Both the position numbers and the translations under genes were made by a program. From Myxococcales bacterium (GTDB lineage Bacteria; Myxococcota_A; UBA9160; UBA4427), in contig JADFNE010000032.1 of assembly GCA_022563535.1 (NCBI GenBank), forward strand, positions 1 through 48,765: a DNA stretch of 48,765 nucleotides, read 5' to 3'. The notes below the pieces were generated by a model. It ran no database searches, was not told the origin of the DNA, and worked only from the letters and a program-made list of their open reading frames with translations. This document shows positions 42,649 through 48,765 of this stretch, piece after piece. Position 1 is the stretch's first letter. The number at the start of each line of letters is the position of its first letter.

Positions 42649-44004
42649 TCAGTTTCCCGTGTACCTGTGCAGGATCCAGTACGGATAAACCAGGACGATC
42701 ACAGCGCCCAGCACGCCGAGCATCCCGCGGTGCCAGTTTCGGGGCCGGATCGTGCGCCCCCCCTTGCGAAACAGCACGGTCTCCCGAAGATCGCGGTGCG
42801 TAGAGAGGTAGATCATACAAAACAGGGAGGGTAGGAAGAGCGCCATAACCAGACGCGCACCAGATGCGATGGGCGCGTAGAACGAGTACAGGAGCAGATG
42901 GCCGAGGATGTGGCTGGTGATGAAGCCGGTTACGACCCAGCGATCGTCATCGAATAGGACTCGACCCATCGCCGAGCGCGCCCGTACCGAGATGGTAAGG
43001 ATCAGAACGAGGTAGAGGGCCAAAAGGCCCGCGGCCGCGGGTTGATGCTTGGCTTTCTTCATTACCCTCACGAAGCCGTTGGCGGTTCGGCCGGCGATCT
43101 GACTCGCCGTGTGCTCACGAAGATACTTGCGAAGGCTCGGAATCTCCTCTGCGGGCATGTCCGGCCAGTGCAGACGGTCCCCGTGCGCCCCCGTCGTAGC
43201 CTTTGCTTCTGCGAAGGAATCACACCAGACATAGAAGGTCGAATTGACGTTGTAGAACCAGTGGCCGAAGCGCTCCTTGCTCGTCTGGATGTAAGGGAAG
43301 ACGGTCATGAGGAAACCTGCGAGCAGCAGCAACATGGCGAGGGGACGCCGCCAGCCAATCGGCGTCGGCGCTCCATTGCGTAACGAACGTCGAAGGTCGA
43401 CTATTGCGCCCACAGCACTCCAGGCCAGGAGCAGGATTAGAAATGGCAGGAGCGACGCCTTGGTCAACTGCGACACCCCGGTGGCGACGCCGGTCAGCAA
43501 AGCCAGCCACCATGACGGTCGGTGCAGCACGCGCAGCGCTAGCAGAAACGCAAAGAAGCTCATCGTGTAGAACAGAATCTCAGCCTGTGCGTACGCCGAT
43601 TTGTAGACGAATACGCCAAAGGCAGCGATCAAAGCGAAGGTTGTCGCCTCGAGTGGAGGAAGCCATTGCCGCGACACCCACCAGATGGCGACCAGCGACA
43701 GCATCGAGAGAATAATGTTCAGGTGTTTGACCCGGTTGAAGAAAGCTTCCTCGCTCATCCCGTCCTGATAAACGAGGCTGGCTAGAAAGGGGAAGGCGGG
43801 CATTCGATTTCGTCCGCCAACGTACGCGTAGTCCGTCTTGGCTATCTCGCGGGCGTAATTCAAGTAGGCGCCTTGGTCCGTCCGATGAATTTGATCGTTG
43901 ACCCGGTGGAGGTGCTGCCATGCACCCACCCAATAGACGAGCGCAAGCAACACCATGACCGTGGGCACAAGCCAGTGTGGCAGAGACTTTTTGGCTGTAA
44001 GCAC
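42649..44004 (-). CDS. Polytopic GT-C-like membrane protein (paralog of 14643-15995)
   Basis: The 451-residue protein has about ten to twelve membrane helices. The first loop carries IHRTDQGAYLNYAREI and VGGRNRMPAFPFL. FPYIQTSKERFGHWFYNVN follows the central helices, as in the copy at 14643 (HTSKERFGRWFYNVN). The acidic loop residue and overall layout suggest a polyprenyl-sugar-dependent glycosyltransferase, which is inference. The start is GTG 44004. It lies between repeats R1 and R2 on the minus strand, so this copy may have arrived with that accessory block. No partner TPR gene is adjacent. Confidence 0.72.
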   Translation of the reverse strand: MLTAKKSLPHWLVPTVMVLLALVYWVGAWQHLHRVNDQIHRTDQGAYLNYAREIAKTDYAYVGGRNRMPAFPFLASLVYQDGMSEEAFFNRVKHLNIILSMLSLVAIWWVSRQWLPPLEATTFALIAAFGVFVYKSAYAQAEILFYTMSFFAFLLALRVLHRPSWWLALLTGVATGVSQLTKASLLPFLILLLAWSAVGAIVDLRRSLRNGAPTPIGWRRPLAMLLLLAGFLMTVFPYIQTSKERFGHWFYNVNSTFYVWCDSFAEAKATTGAHGDRLHWPDMPAEEIPSLRKYLREHTASQIAGRTANGFVRVMKKAKHQPAAAGLLALYLVLILTISVRARSAMGRVLFDDDRWVVTGFITSHILGHLLLYSFYAPIASGARLVMALFLPSLFCMIYLSTHRDLRETVLFRKGGRTIRPRNWHRGMLGVLGAVIVLVYPYWILHRYTGN

Positions 44005-44102
44005 GCACTATCCTCGGCAATGAGAGTCAGCGCACGAAAGTAGACCACCCTGACGCGACCGTGAAGGTCGATACCCGTGCATCGTCAATAATCATAACTG
44101 CC

Positions 44103-44252
44103 CTATGTAGTCCTTCGAAGTTTCCGCGAGTAGCGATGGTGCAGCCCCTCGAGCACGATCCGGATCTTCTCCTCCGGCGCGAACTTCCTGCGGGTCCTAC
44201 GTCGGATCTCACGAACTGCTGATTCGGAGGATTGCTTTCTTCTTCCTGCCAT
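44103..44252 (-). pseudogene. IS3-type OrfA transposase remnant
   Basis: A 49-residue frame from ATG 44252 reads ...REIRRRTRRKFAPEEKIRIVLEGL, matching the N-terminal helix-turn-helix start of IS3-family OrfA (typically RRKFSPEEKIRIVLEGLRGE). The frame then breaks (HHRYSRKL*). OrfB is absent. Upstream on the minus strand, tgagtgtttcccgtcagcag could be the IS left end, but no matching right end was found. This marks past transposition between two repeats. Confidence 0.75.
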
Positions 44253-44383
44253 TTCGAGACTCTCCTCGGGGCACGAGACCCCGTGATGTGTCTCTTAACT
44301 TAGGGCATCCAAATGTCCGAGTTCTGCTGACGGGAAACACTCAACGCCCAACCCCCTCAACCCCTCGAAACCACACCCGACTT

Positions 44384-44542
44384 CACCACCCGCCCCCGCG
44401 CGATCAATCCCAGATATCCGATCATGCACGTAGGTAGGAAGCGCAAACGTGACAGCTAGTTGCGCTCACGGTCCGGCGAGTAGCGGCGTATGGCGGCATG
44501 GAGGGGTGTGGGGGACGGCTCCACGGCTCCAGACGGCTCCAA
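44384..44542. repeat. Direct repeat R2 (of three), 159 bp
   Basis: This copy is collinear with R1 and R3 but stops at the ggctccaa unit (44542), beyond which sequences differ. Its 3' two-thirds are identical to R1. Several changes from R1 lie in the 5' third, around cgcgatcaatcccagatatc. It separates the two large membrane-protein genes. Confidence 0.78.
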
Positions 44543-44794
44543 GAATCCGCACGACAGATTCAAGCTCAAACGCACACGAGTATCCCCCGCAGCCCTTGTG
44601 CCCTCGCTCGAGGAGCAGTCATCCGACGGCCTTGCACGGTTGCAGGAGAGGTGACGGCCTGGTTCGTGCCACGTGACGGTCGTCGAAGATCACCGACGAC
44701 TAATGCGAGTGTCGGAGGCCCGCCGCCTCGCCGTCATATTCGTGTGGAGTGATCATAAAGCTCAGCCCTTGGCAGAGCTCTTCGGGACTCGCGC
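44543..44794. other. No recognisable feature
   Basis: The stretch between repeat R2 and the next gene stop holds no gene, RNA or clear hairpin that I can support. A short frame reading RFKLKRTRVSPAALVPSLEE is open on the plus strand through R2, but has no homology I recognise. Confidence 0.3.
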
Positions 44795-46654
44795 TCAATA
44801 GACCTGGAATAGCACTGCGTCGGCGTCCTCAAACACAACATTCAAGCCGGCCTGCTCCATTTTTTTCACCCAATAATCCGCTCTGTCACCGCGTTCAGGC
44901 GGAGTGAGGTGAATTACCACGTAACGAACGGAGCCCCCTGCGAGCTCTGCCTTGATTTGCTCCTGTTTCATGCCCCTCATGCGGCCAACGAGGGATTCAA
45001 CTACGCGACCGACTGCGTAGCCCTCGGCGATGGGCAGACCGTGGTCGGTTTGGTATGCCAGGTAGAGCGCGATGTTCGTAGAGGTGAGCGGAAGATCGAG
45101 GATCCCGAAACGCAGCTCATCCCTCGGGATGGCCGCGTAGACCGCTGGAGGAATCACGTTCGTGTGCTGTCGGGCGACGGAAAAATAGTCGAAGAAGATC
45201 ACCATGGCGGCACCCAGAACGAAGGCGTGCTGGCGCCAACCGGGGGTTAGGCCATCGCGTACACGTCCGATTCCTACCGCCACCAAGATACCGAGAAAGA
45301 GATACACCACCAGCATCCCTCGGTTGGGTGCGCGCAGCGAGTCGAGGAATGGCAACGCCTGCAGGAGCCGAGTGGGCAGCACAACTGGAGTCAGCACTCC
45401 CGCCACCCTAAGGTGTGCTCCCATGCTGAGCAGCAGGAACGCCAGCGCACCGCACGCGAAGCGAGATGCAGCCGCCGGTACTCGGTTGAGCGCCACGCAG
45501 GCAAGAGCCAGACAACTCCAGCCCAAGTAAGCTGTGCTACCGGCTGGGAACCAGCCGTTCAAGGGGAAACGTGCGTTGAGTCGTTGCAAGGGCGGCCATT
45601 CCGCAAGCAGATGTTCGGTGTGTGGCGCAATGAGCGCTGTTACGTCTGCCACGAAAATGTCGTAGCCGGTGTTCCCCATCACGTCCATGTCCCTACTGCC
45701 GGTGGAAACCATGAAGACAATCCATGGCGAAAGCGGCAGGATTCCCGCGCCCACCACAATAAGCGTGGTTCGCAGTACGTCCGGCAGCACCACTTCACCG
45801 CGTCGCCACGCCAGATAGACATACGCGAAGGCCACAAAAAATAGGGCGTAGATGAAGTGGTACCAGCTGCACGCGGCGTTCAACAGGAAAAAGAAGGCCG
45901 CGACTGCGGTATCGCGGGCGGCGGAGGTACGCACGGCCCGAATGAAGTAGAGCACGAAGAAGGGCAGAAACTGGATCGACGAGATGTTCATGTGCGCCAG
46001 CGCGTAGCCGTAATGCACCGGGCTGAAGGCGTACACGAAGCCCGCGACAAGGCTGGTGGCGGAGTCCCGTGTGAGGTATCGGCACAGGGCGAACGCACCG
46101 AGGCCCCCGATCACGAAAGTGTGAAGCTGCAAGAGGTTGTAGATTGCCGGAAGAGTCAAAAAAGCGCGCAGGGGAATCGCGAGCACAAGGTTGTACCAGG
46201 AGTAGACGTGGTATTCGAGGGAGGTGCCTTCCGGGAAGAAGAAGAGGTCTGTAAAGCGGAGCGTCGCATCGCCGCGTCCGAGCAGTGCGTCATGCCCCCA
46301 CCACAGCGTCCAGAGGTACCCGGGCTGATCCGAGGGCGGACCCAGGACTGCCGTTTCGAACTCCGCGAACAGCGGATGGAAGAATGCCAGCGTACAGCCA
46401 ATGTAGACAGCGGCAGCGATCCAGATATCGAAGCGCCAGAGTCGAGGTTCGTCGATGAGCGAGGTGCACGGTCCGCGCTGGGTGGCGCGCATGAGTCTGG
46501 CGAAGACCGTGGCCACTCCCCACACGAAAACCGGGGTGACTGTGATGGTCCAGGCCGAATGAATGTCCACCACTCCGAGCGTGTGAAGGAAAAGCGCGAG
46601 GGCAGCGAAAACTGCGACGAAAACCGCAGCAATCTCGTTGGCACTCTTTGACAT
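44795..46654 (-). CDS. Large polytopic membrane protein, GT-C/YfhO-like
   Basis: The 619-residue protein has about twelve helices. A first extracytoplasmic loop carries AEFETAVLGPPSDQPGYLWTLWW, an acidic residue in GT-C position. Mid-protein SPVHYGYALAHMN and a large soluble C-terminal part (FGILDLPLTST, SVRYVVIHLTPPERGD) resemble uncharacterised YfhO- or DUF2079-like glycosyltransferase families. Start ATG 46654 is good. It lies between repeats R2 and R3. It is not a close paralog of the gene at 42649, although both are GT-C-like. Sugar and acceptor unknown. Confidence 0.65.
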   Translation of the reverse strand: MSKSANEIAAVFVAVFAALALFLHTLGVVDIHSAWTITVTPVFVWGVATVFARLMRATQRGPCTSLIDEPRLWRFDIWIAAAVYIGCTLAFFHPLFAEFETAVLGPPSDQPGYLWTLWWGHDALLGRGDATLRFTDLFFFPEGTSLEYHVYSWYNLVLAIPLRAFLTLPAIYNLLQLHTFVIGGLGAFALCRYLTRDSATSLVAGFVYAFSPVHYGYALAHMNISSIQFLPFFVLYFIRAVRTSAARDTAVAAFFFLLNAACSWYHFIYALFFVAFAYVYLAWRRGEVVLPDVLRTTLIVVGAGILPLSPWIVFMVSTGSRDMDVMGNTGYDIFVADVTALIAPHTEHLLAEWPPLQRLNARFPLNGWFPAGSTAYLGWSCLALACVALNRVPAAASRFACGALAFLLLSMGAHLRVAGVLTPVVLPTRLLQALPFLDSLRAPNRGMLVVYLFLGILVAVGIGRVRDGLTPGWRQHAFVLGAAMVIFFDYFSVARQHTNVIPPAVYAAIPRDELRFGILDLPLTSTNIALYLAYQTDHGLPIAEGYAVGRVVESLVGRMRGMKQEQIKAELAGGSVRYVVIHLTPPERGDRADYWVKKMEQAGLNVVFEDADAVLFQVY

Positions 46655-46755
46655 GACCGCTCCACGGGCCGCTCATTGAACGCGCAGGATGGAGCTTAGG
46701 GCAGGTCTCGACCGGTCTCACCGACGCATCCCTGCACCAACCTCGCAGACAAAGC

Positions 46756-46957
46756 CACCACCCGCCCCTTCGCGATCAAACCCAGATCCCCGATCATGCG
46801 CGTAGGTAGGAAGCGCAAACGTGACGGCTAGTTGCGCTGACGGTCCGGCGAGTAGCGGCGTATGGCGGCATGGAGGGGTGTGGGTGACGGCTCTACGGCT
46901 CCGGACGGCTCCAACGAACTCGACTTCAAATTGGTTGCAATGGCGCACGATCACCTC
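46756..46957. repeat. Direct repeat R3 (of three), 202 bp
   Basis: This copy is collinear with R1 over 202 bp. Among the R1/R3 differences in the part after atggcggcatgg, six of seven lie at the third position of the plus-strand ATG frame, and five of seven are synonymous in the minus-strand SSLEPSGAVEP frame. It precedes the small regulator pair; the plus-strand frame is open through the repeat into the gene at 47030. Confidence 0.8.
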
Positions 46958-47029
46958 CCATTGTTGGGACCTGTTTTCGGCGTTCAATCGCAACCCTTGG
47001 TTTCACAGTACACCAAGCCGGAATCCGCA

Positions 47030-47335
47030 ATGAACGACGATCAGCGACTGCGGAATCACGAAAACCGCCCCTGGGTTCGCTCGCGACCCGTGAAGGCGAT
47101 GTTCTGCCCGCCCGAGTATGCGGACCTCGAAACCATTGCTGAGGGCTGGGGAGTGCCGGTCTCGACGGCGATGTTGTGGGCGATTGTCGTCGGTGAACTC
47201 GCGAGATGGCGACGCCAAGCCCCGGAGTACGGCAAGAACGGCATTGCGATTGCCTCCGCGATCACGGTACTCCGACTCAAGAGTTTGGAGGACGGGAGCG
47301 ATACCACTGCGGTAGACACACTAGAAGAGGATTGA
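47030..47335 (+). CDS. Small ribbon-helix-helix-like protein
   Basis: The 101-residue protein starts ATG 47030; the same frame is open to ATG 46862 inside repeat R3, so a longer N-terminus cannot be excluded. The centre, VKAMFCPPEYADLETIAEG, then WGVPVSTAMLWAIVVGELARW, looks like a beta strand plus two helices of a CopG/Arc-type DNA-binding fold, which is weak. The next gene (HTH) begins 8 nt after its stop, so they are probably one transcript. It may be a regulator or antitoxin; no toxin partner is proven. Confidence 0.55.
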   Translation: MNDDQRLRNHENRPWVRSRPVKAMFCPPEYADLETIAEGWGVPVSTAMLWAIVVGELARWRRQAPEYGKNGIAIASAITVLRLKSLEDGSDTTAVDTLEED

Positions 47336-47343
47336 TCCCGAAA

Positions 47344-47664
47344 ATGGCGCAATCTCGCGCACCGCTGGCGCTCATTCTCCGGGCCCACGGAATCCGCCGT
47401 GTCGATCTCGCTGCAATCGCCGGGGTGGACCTGAAGGTGATCCATCGACTGTGTCGGGGAGACTTCAACGGGATGAAGATCGGGACGTTGTCTCGAGTTG
47501 CGTATACCCTGGGCTTATCATCTGCCGATCTCGTGCCCGCCCTTGTAGAGCGGCCAGCCGTCGAAATTGTTCGGCAGTTGCACCGTCGGCCTGGTCCGAT
47601 CATGTATAGGTGGTCACCGAAGCGTACACTCCACGATCGCGAACCAGTCGGTGGAATGAGTTAG
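47344..47664 (+). CDS. Small XRE-like helix-turn-helix protein
   Basis: The 106-residue protein has a cro/CI-type helix-turn-helix: LALILRAHGIRRVDLAAIAG, then DLKVIHRLCRGDFNGMKIG and TLSRVAYTLGLSSADLVPAL, over residues 8-65. A basic tail of about 35 residues follows. It starts 8 nt after the preceding gene and is convergent with the HEPN-like gene, whose stop is 4 nt away. It is probably a DNA-binding regulator of this accessory block. No operator repeat was identified. Confidence 0.65.
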   Translation: MAQSRAPLALILRAHGIRRVDLAAIAGVDLKVIHRLCRGDFNGMKIGTLSRVAYTLGLSSADLVPALVERPAVEIVRQLHRRPGPIMYRWSPKRTLHDREPVGGMS

Positions 47665-47668
47665 ACGT

Positions 47669-48070
47669 TCAACTGAGTTCCTGCTCGGCCCACCGACCGA
47701 GCATTCGCTCAGTCTTGGCTCGAACCTCAGTATGGGCCTCGACTATCTCAGCCTCAAAATCGATCTGCGTAATCGGTTGAGCGCGATACATGGCCTCATC
47801 ATATCTGTCTTTGAGTAGCCTGTGATATCTGACAATCCCATGCATCGAGCCACCCAAGCGTGTCATTTCTCGACAGCGTTCGGAGTCAGCTCCTGGATGC
47901 TTGTTGATTACCCTTAAGGCTAGTACTGCATCGATGTGATGAAGTGACGACCAATAGGCGCTTGCCACAGCAATCTCGATCTGAGCCTCTACAAGTTTCG
48001 CGAGCGGGTAGTCCTCCACGAATTGCCAGAGCTTTCGAGCCAGATCTAGATGTTCGTTGGTTGAGGGCAT
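47669..48070 (-). CDS. HEPN-like domain protein
   Basis: The 133-residue all-helical protein has features of HEPN/UPF0332-type domains. A first helical pair, YPLAKLVEAQIEIAVASAYW, is followed by SSLHHIDAVLALRVINKHPG, and the C-terminal HRLLKDRYDEAMYRA recalls the Lys-Asp-Arg-x-Asp-Glu-Ala-x-Tyr pattern. The classic catalytic R-x4-6-H is not cleanly visible, so RNase activity is uncertain. It is the last gene of a minus-strand operon, 26 nt after the gene at 48097. HEPN proteins often act in toxin-antitoxin or defence modules, and the context is compatible. Family call moderate. Confidence 0.5.
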   Translation of the reverse strand: MPSTNEHLDLARKLWQFVEDYPLAKLVEAQIEIAVASAYWSSLHHIDAVLALRVINKHPGADSERCREMTRLGGSMHGIVRYHRLLKDRYDEAMYRAQPITQIDFEAEIVEAHTEVRAKTERMLGRWAEQELS

Positions 48071-48096
48071 GTGAGCAGCGGCTTTGCCGTCGCGAC

Positions 48097-48546
48097 CTAC
48101 AAGTTGTAAACGGTCTCATCGCCGCCGGGAGAGGCGGGCCGACCGCGATGCACATGAAATTCAAAAAGAATGTCTGGCAATAATTCGATTAGTTCTTGCT
48201 CGATATCGTAGACTCGAAATCTAGTGCCTTTGTCGTCCTTTGACAGGTAGGTCCATACATGGACCGAGAGTTGACCATCTTTCTCGCGCTCTGCAATCTC
48301 GATATTTTCAACTTCGCTGATCTGCCTCATTCGAGCTTGTAGAAAAGCCTCAAGAGTTTGCCTTGAAGAAGTGTGAAAGACGATCGGTATTTCTTTGTTG
48401 AGCGACTCAATTTTTTGTTCGACTTGGTTTGTATAAAGTATGAAAAACTCGCCAGTACTCTGATCAGACTCGTCTTGGGCCGCCGTACGAGTGAACTGGC
48501 ATTCCGTCGCTATAAAGTAGTCGTCGGCGATCGCAACTGCGCTCAT
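48097..48546 (-). CDS. Hypothetical protein, middle gene of right-edge operon
   Basis: The 149-residue protein (MSAVAIADDYFIATECQFTR...) has a mixed alpha/beta pattern (EFFILYTNQVEQKIESLNKEIP; FEFHVHRGRPASPGGDE near the end). I recognise no family. Its ATG overlaps the TGA of the upstream partial gene (ATGA at 48546-48543), a tight coupling that implies related function. Base composition here is visibly more AT-rich than the metabolic core, suggesting recent arrival. It is followed after 26 nt by the HEPN-like gene. Confidence 0.6.
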   Translation of the reverse strand: MSAVAIADDYFIATECQFTRTAAQDESDQSTGEFFILYTNQVEQKIESLNKEIPIVFHTSSRQTLEAFLQARMRQISEVENIEIAEREKDGQLSVHVWTYLSKDDKGTRFRVYDIEQELIELLPDILFEFHVHRGRPASPGGDETVYNL

Positions 48547-48765
48547 TGAATCTGCCCACCTGGAGGCTTTTCATTGGCTGGTCGGCGTAAGTTGTCCGGA
48601 GACTCGGTCGCTGTAATGTTACTCGACTTGATGAGGTAGACAGGATCTCCTTGAGGGTCGTAGGCATTGTCGATACGCACGATTTCTGAAACAACTAGCT
48701 TGATTCGCACCGTGGAGCCGTCGTTGCACTTGTAAACACACCACGATTCGTCCTCGACTTTGAAC
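48543..48765 (-). CDS. Hypothetical protein, C-terminal part (runs off right edge)
   Basis: From the window end, a frame on the minus strand encodes about 73 residues: FKVEDESWCVYKCNDGSTVR, then IKLVVSEIVRIDNAYDPQGD and PVYLIKSSNITATESPDNLR, ending at TGA (48545-48543). The pattern (C-N-D-G-S-T-V-R-I-K-L, then YLIKSSNI) looks like a real beta-rich domain, not a chance frame, and the stop overlaps the next start. It is the first of a three-gene unit with the 149-residue and HEPN-like proteins. Function unknown; the 5' end is outside the window. Confidence 0.6.
   Translation of the reverse strand, partial: FKVEDESWCVYKCNDGSTVRIKLVVSEIVRIDNAYDPQGDPVYLIKSSNITATESPDNLRRPANEKPPGGQIQ

Noticed and set aside
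44103-44340. A complete IS3 insertion
   Set aside because: Only the OrfA start is recognisable; OrfB and a right inverted repeat are missing.
42071-46957. R1-R3 as a CRISPR or integron attC array
   Set aside because: Only three units of about 160-200 bp separated by kilobases; no short spacers, and no RYYYAAC/GTTRRRY pair inside the repeats.
1-48765. tRNA, rRNA, prophage or CRISPR features
   Set aside because: No tRNA cloverleaf was recognised by eye, and no rRNA, phage structural gene or short regular repeat array was found.

Overview
The window looks like a piece of a GC-rich Gram-negative chromosome. The gene set (alkane hydroxylase, cytochrome P450, epoxide hydrolase, sulfatases, sulfotransferase, DUF2332, DUF1990, DUF3820, hybrid histidine kinases, c-di-GMP signalling) suggests an uncultured environmental proteobacterium of the Myxococcota / Binatota / former Deltaproteobacteria type. 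That assignment is inferred from gene content and style only: there is no rRNA gene in the window, and I recognised no tRNA.

Layout. (1) 1-3330 is accessory DNA that reads as an integron-type cassette array without a visible integrase. It holds the end of a Fic gene, two paralogous membrane-anchored proteins (one frameshifted), a GFA-family protein, a small Cys-rich lipoprotein and a TIMP-like secreted protein. One convincing full attC site (2686-2813) and several attC-like core sites lie directly in front of the ORFs. (2) 3261-21700 is mostly ordinary metabolism: a Ca-binding FN3/VCBS propeller protein, pckA with a clear terminator, MgtC, an oxidoreductase-SDR-MFS operon, an acyl-CoA synthetase, a luciferase-like flavoprotein, an epoxide hydrolase, two GT-C-like membrane proteins (one with TPRs), a hybrid histidine kinase, hisD and an unusual acyl-carrier-like protein. 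(3) 21697-26496 is a two-gene sensory operon: a haem-binding DUF3365-PAS sensor, then an ammonium transporter fused to PAS-PAS-kinase-receiver. The fusion is interrupted by two one-base frameshifts in this sequence. (4) 26815-41988 holds a P450, a TauD/TfdA-type dioxygenase, two sulfatases, a lytic transglycosylase under a GEMM-I c-di-GMP riboswitch, AlkB, TrmJ, a DUF3820-sulfotransferase pair, DUF1990, NDH-2, DUF2332 and a receiver-kinase-PilZ protein. (5) 42000-48765 is accessory again. Three copies of a 159-202 bp direct repeat bracket two large polytopic membrane proteins. There is an IS3-type transposase remnant, a small RHH/HTH regulator pair, and a convergent three-gene operon with a HEPN-like protein that runs off the right edge.

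How it fits together. The central metabolic genes point to aerobic oxidation of hydrocarbons, fatty acids or terpenoids (AlkB, P450, epoxide hydrolase, acyl-CoA synthetase, SDRs), with gluconeogenesis through PEPCK and respiration through NDH-2. Regulation is rich in sensor kinases. Two c-di-GMP elements (GEMM-I upstream of a murein hydrolase, and a C-terminal PilZ domain on a kinase) suggest surface or biofilm control. The most notable items are the TIMP-like protein in a cassette context, the Amt-kinase-receiver fusion paired with a c-type haem sensor, the three-copy repeat family with codon-like substitutions, and the HEPN-containing operon at the right edge.
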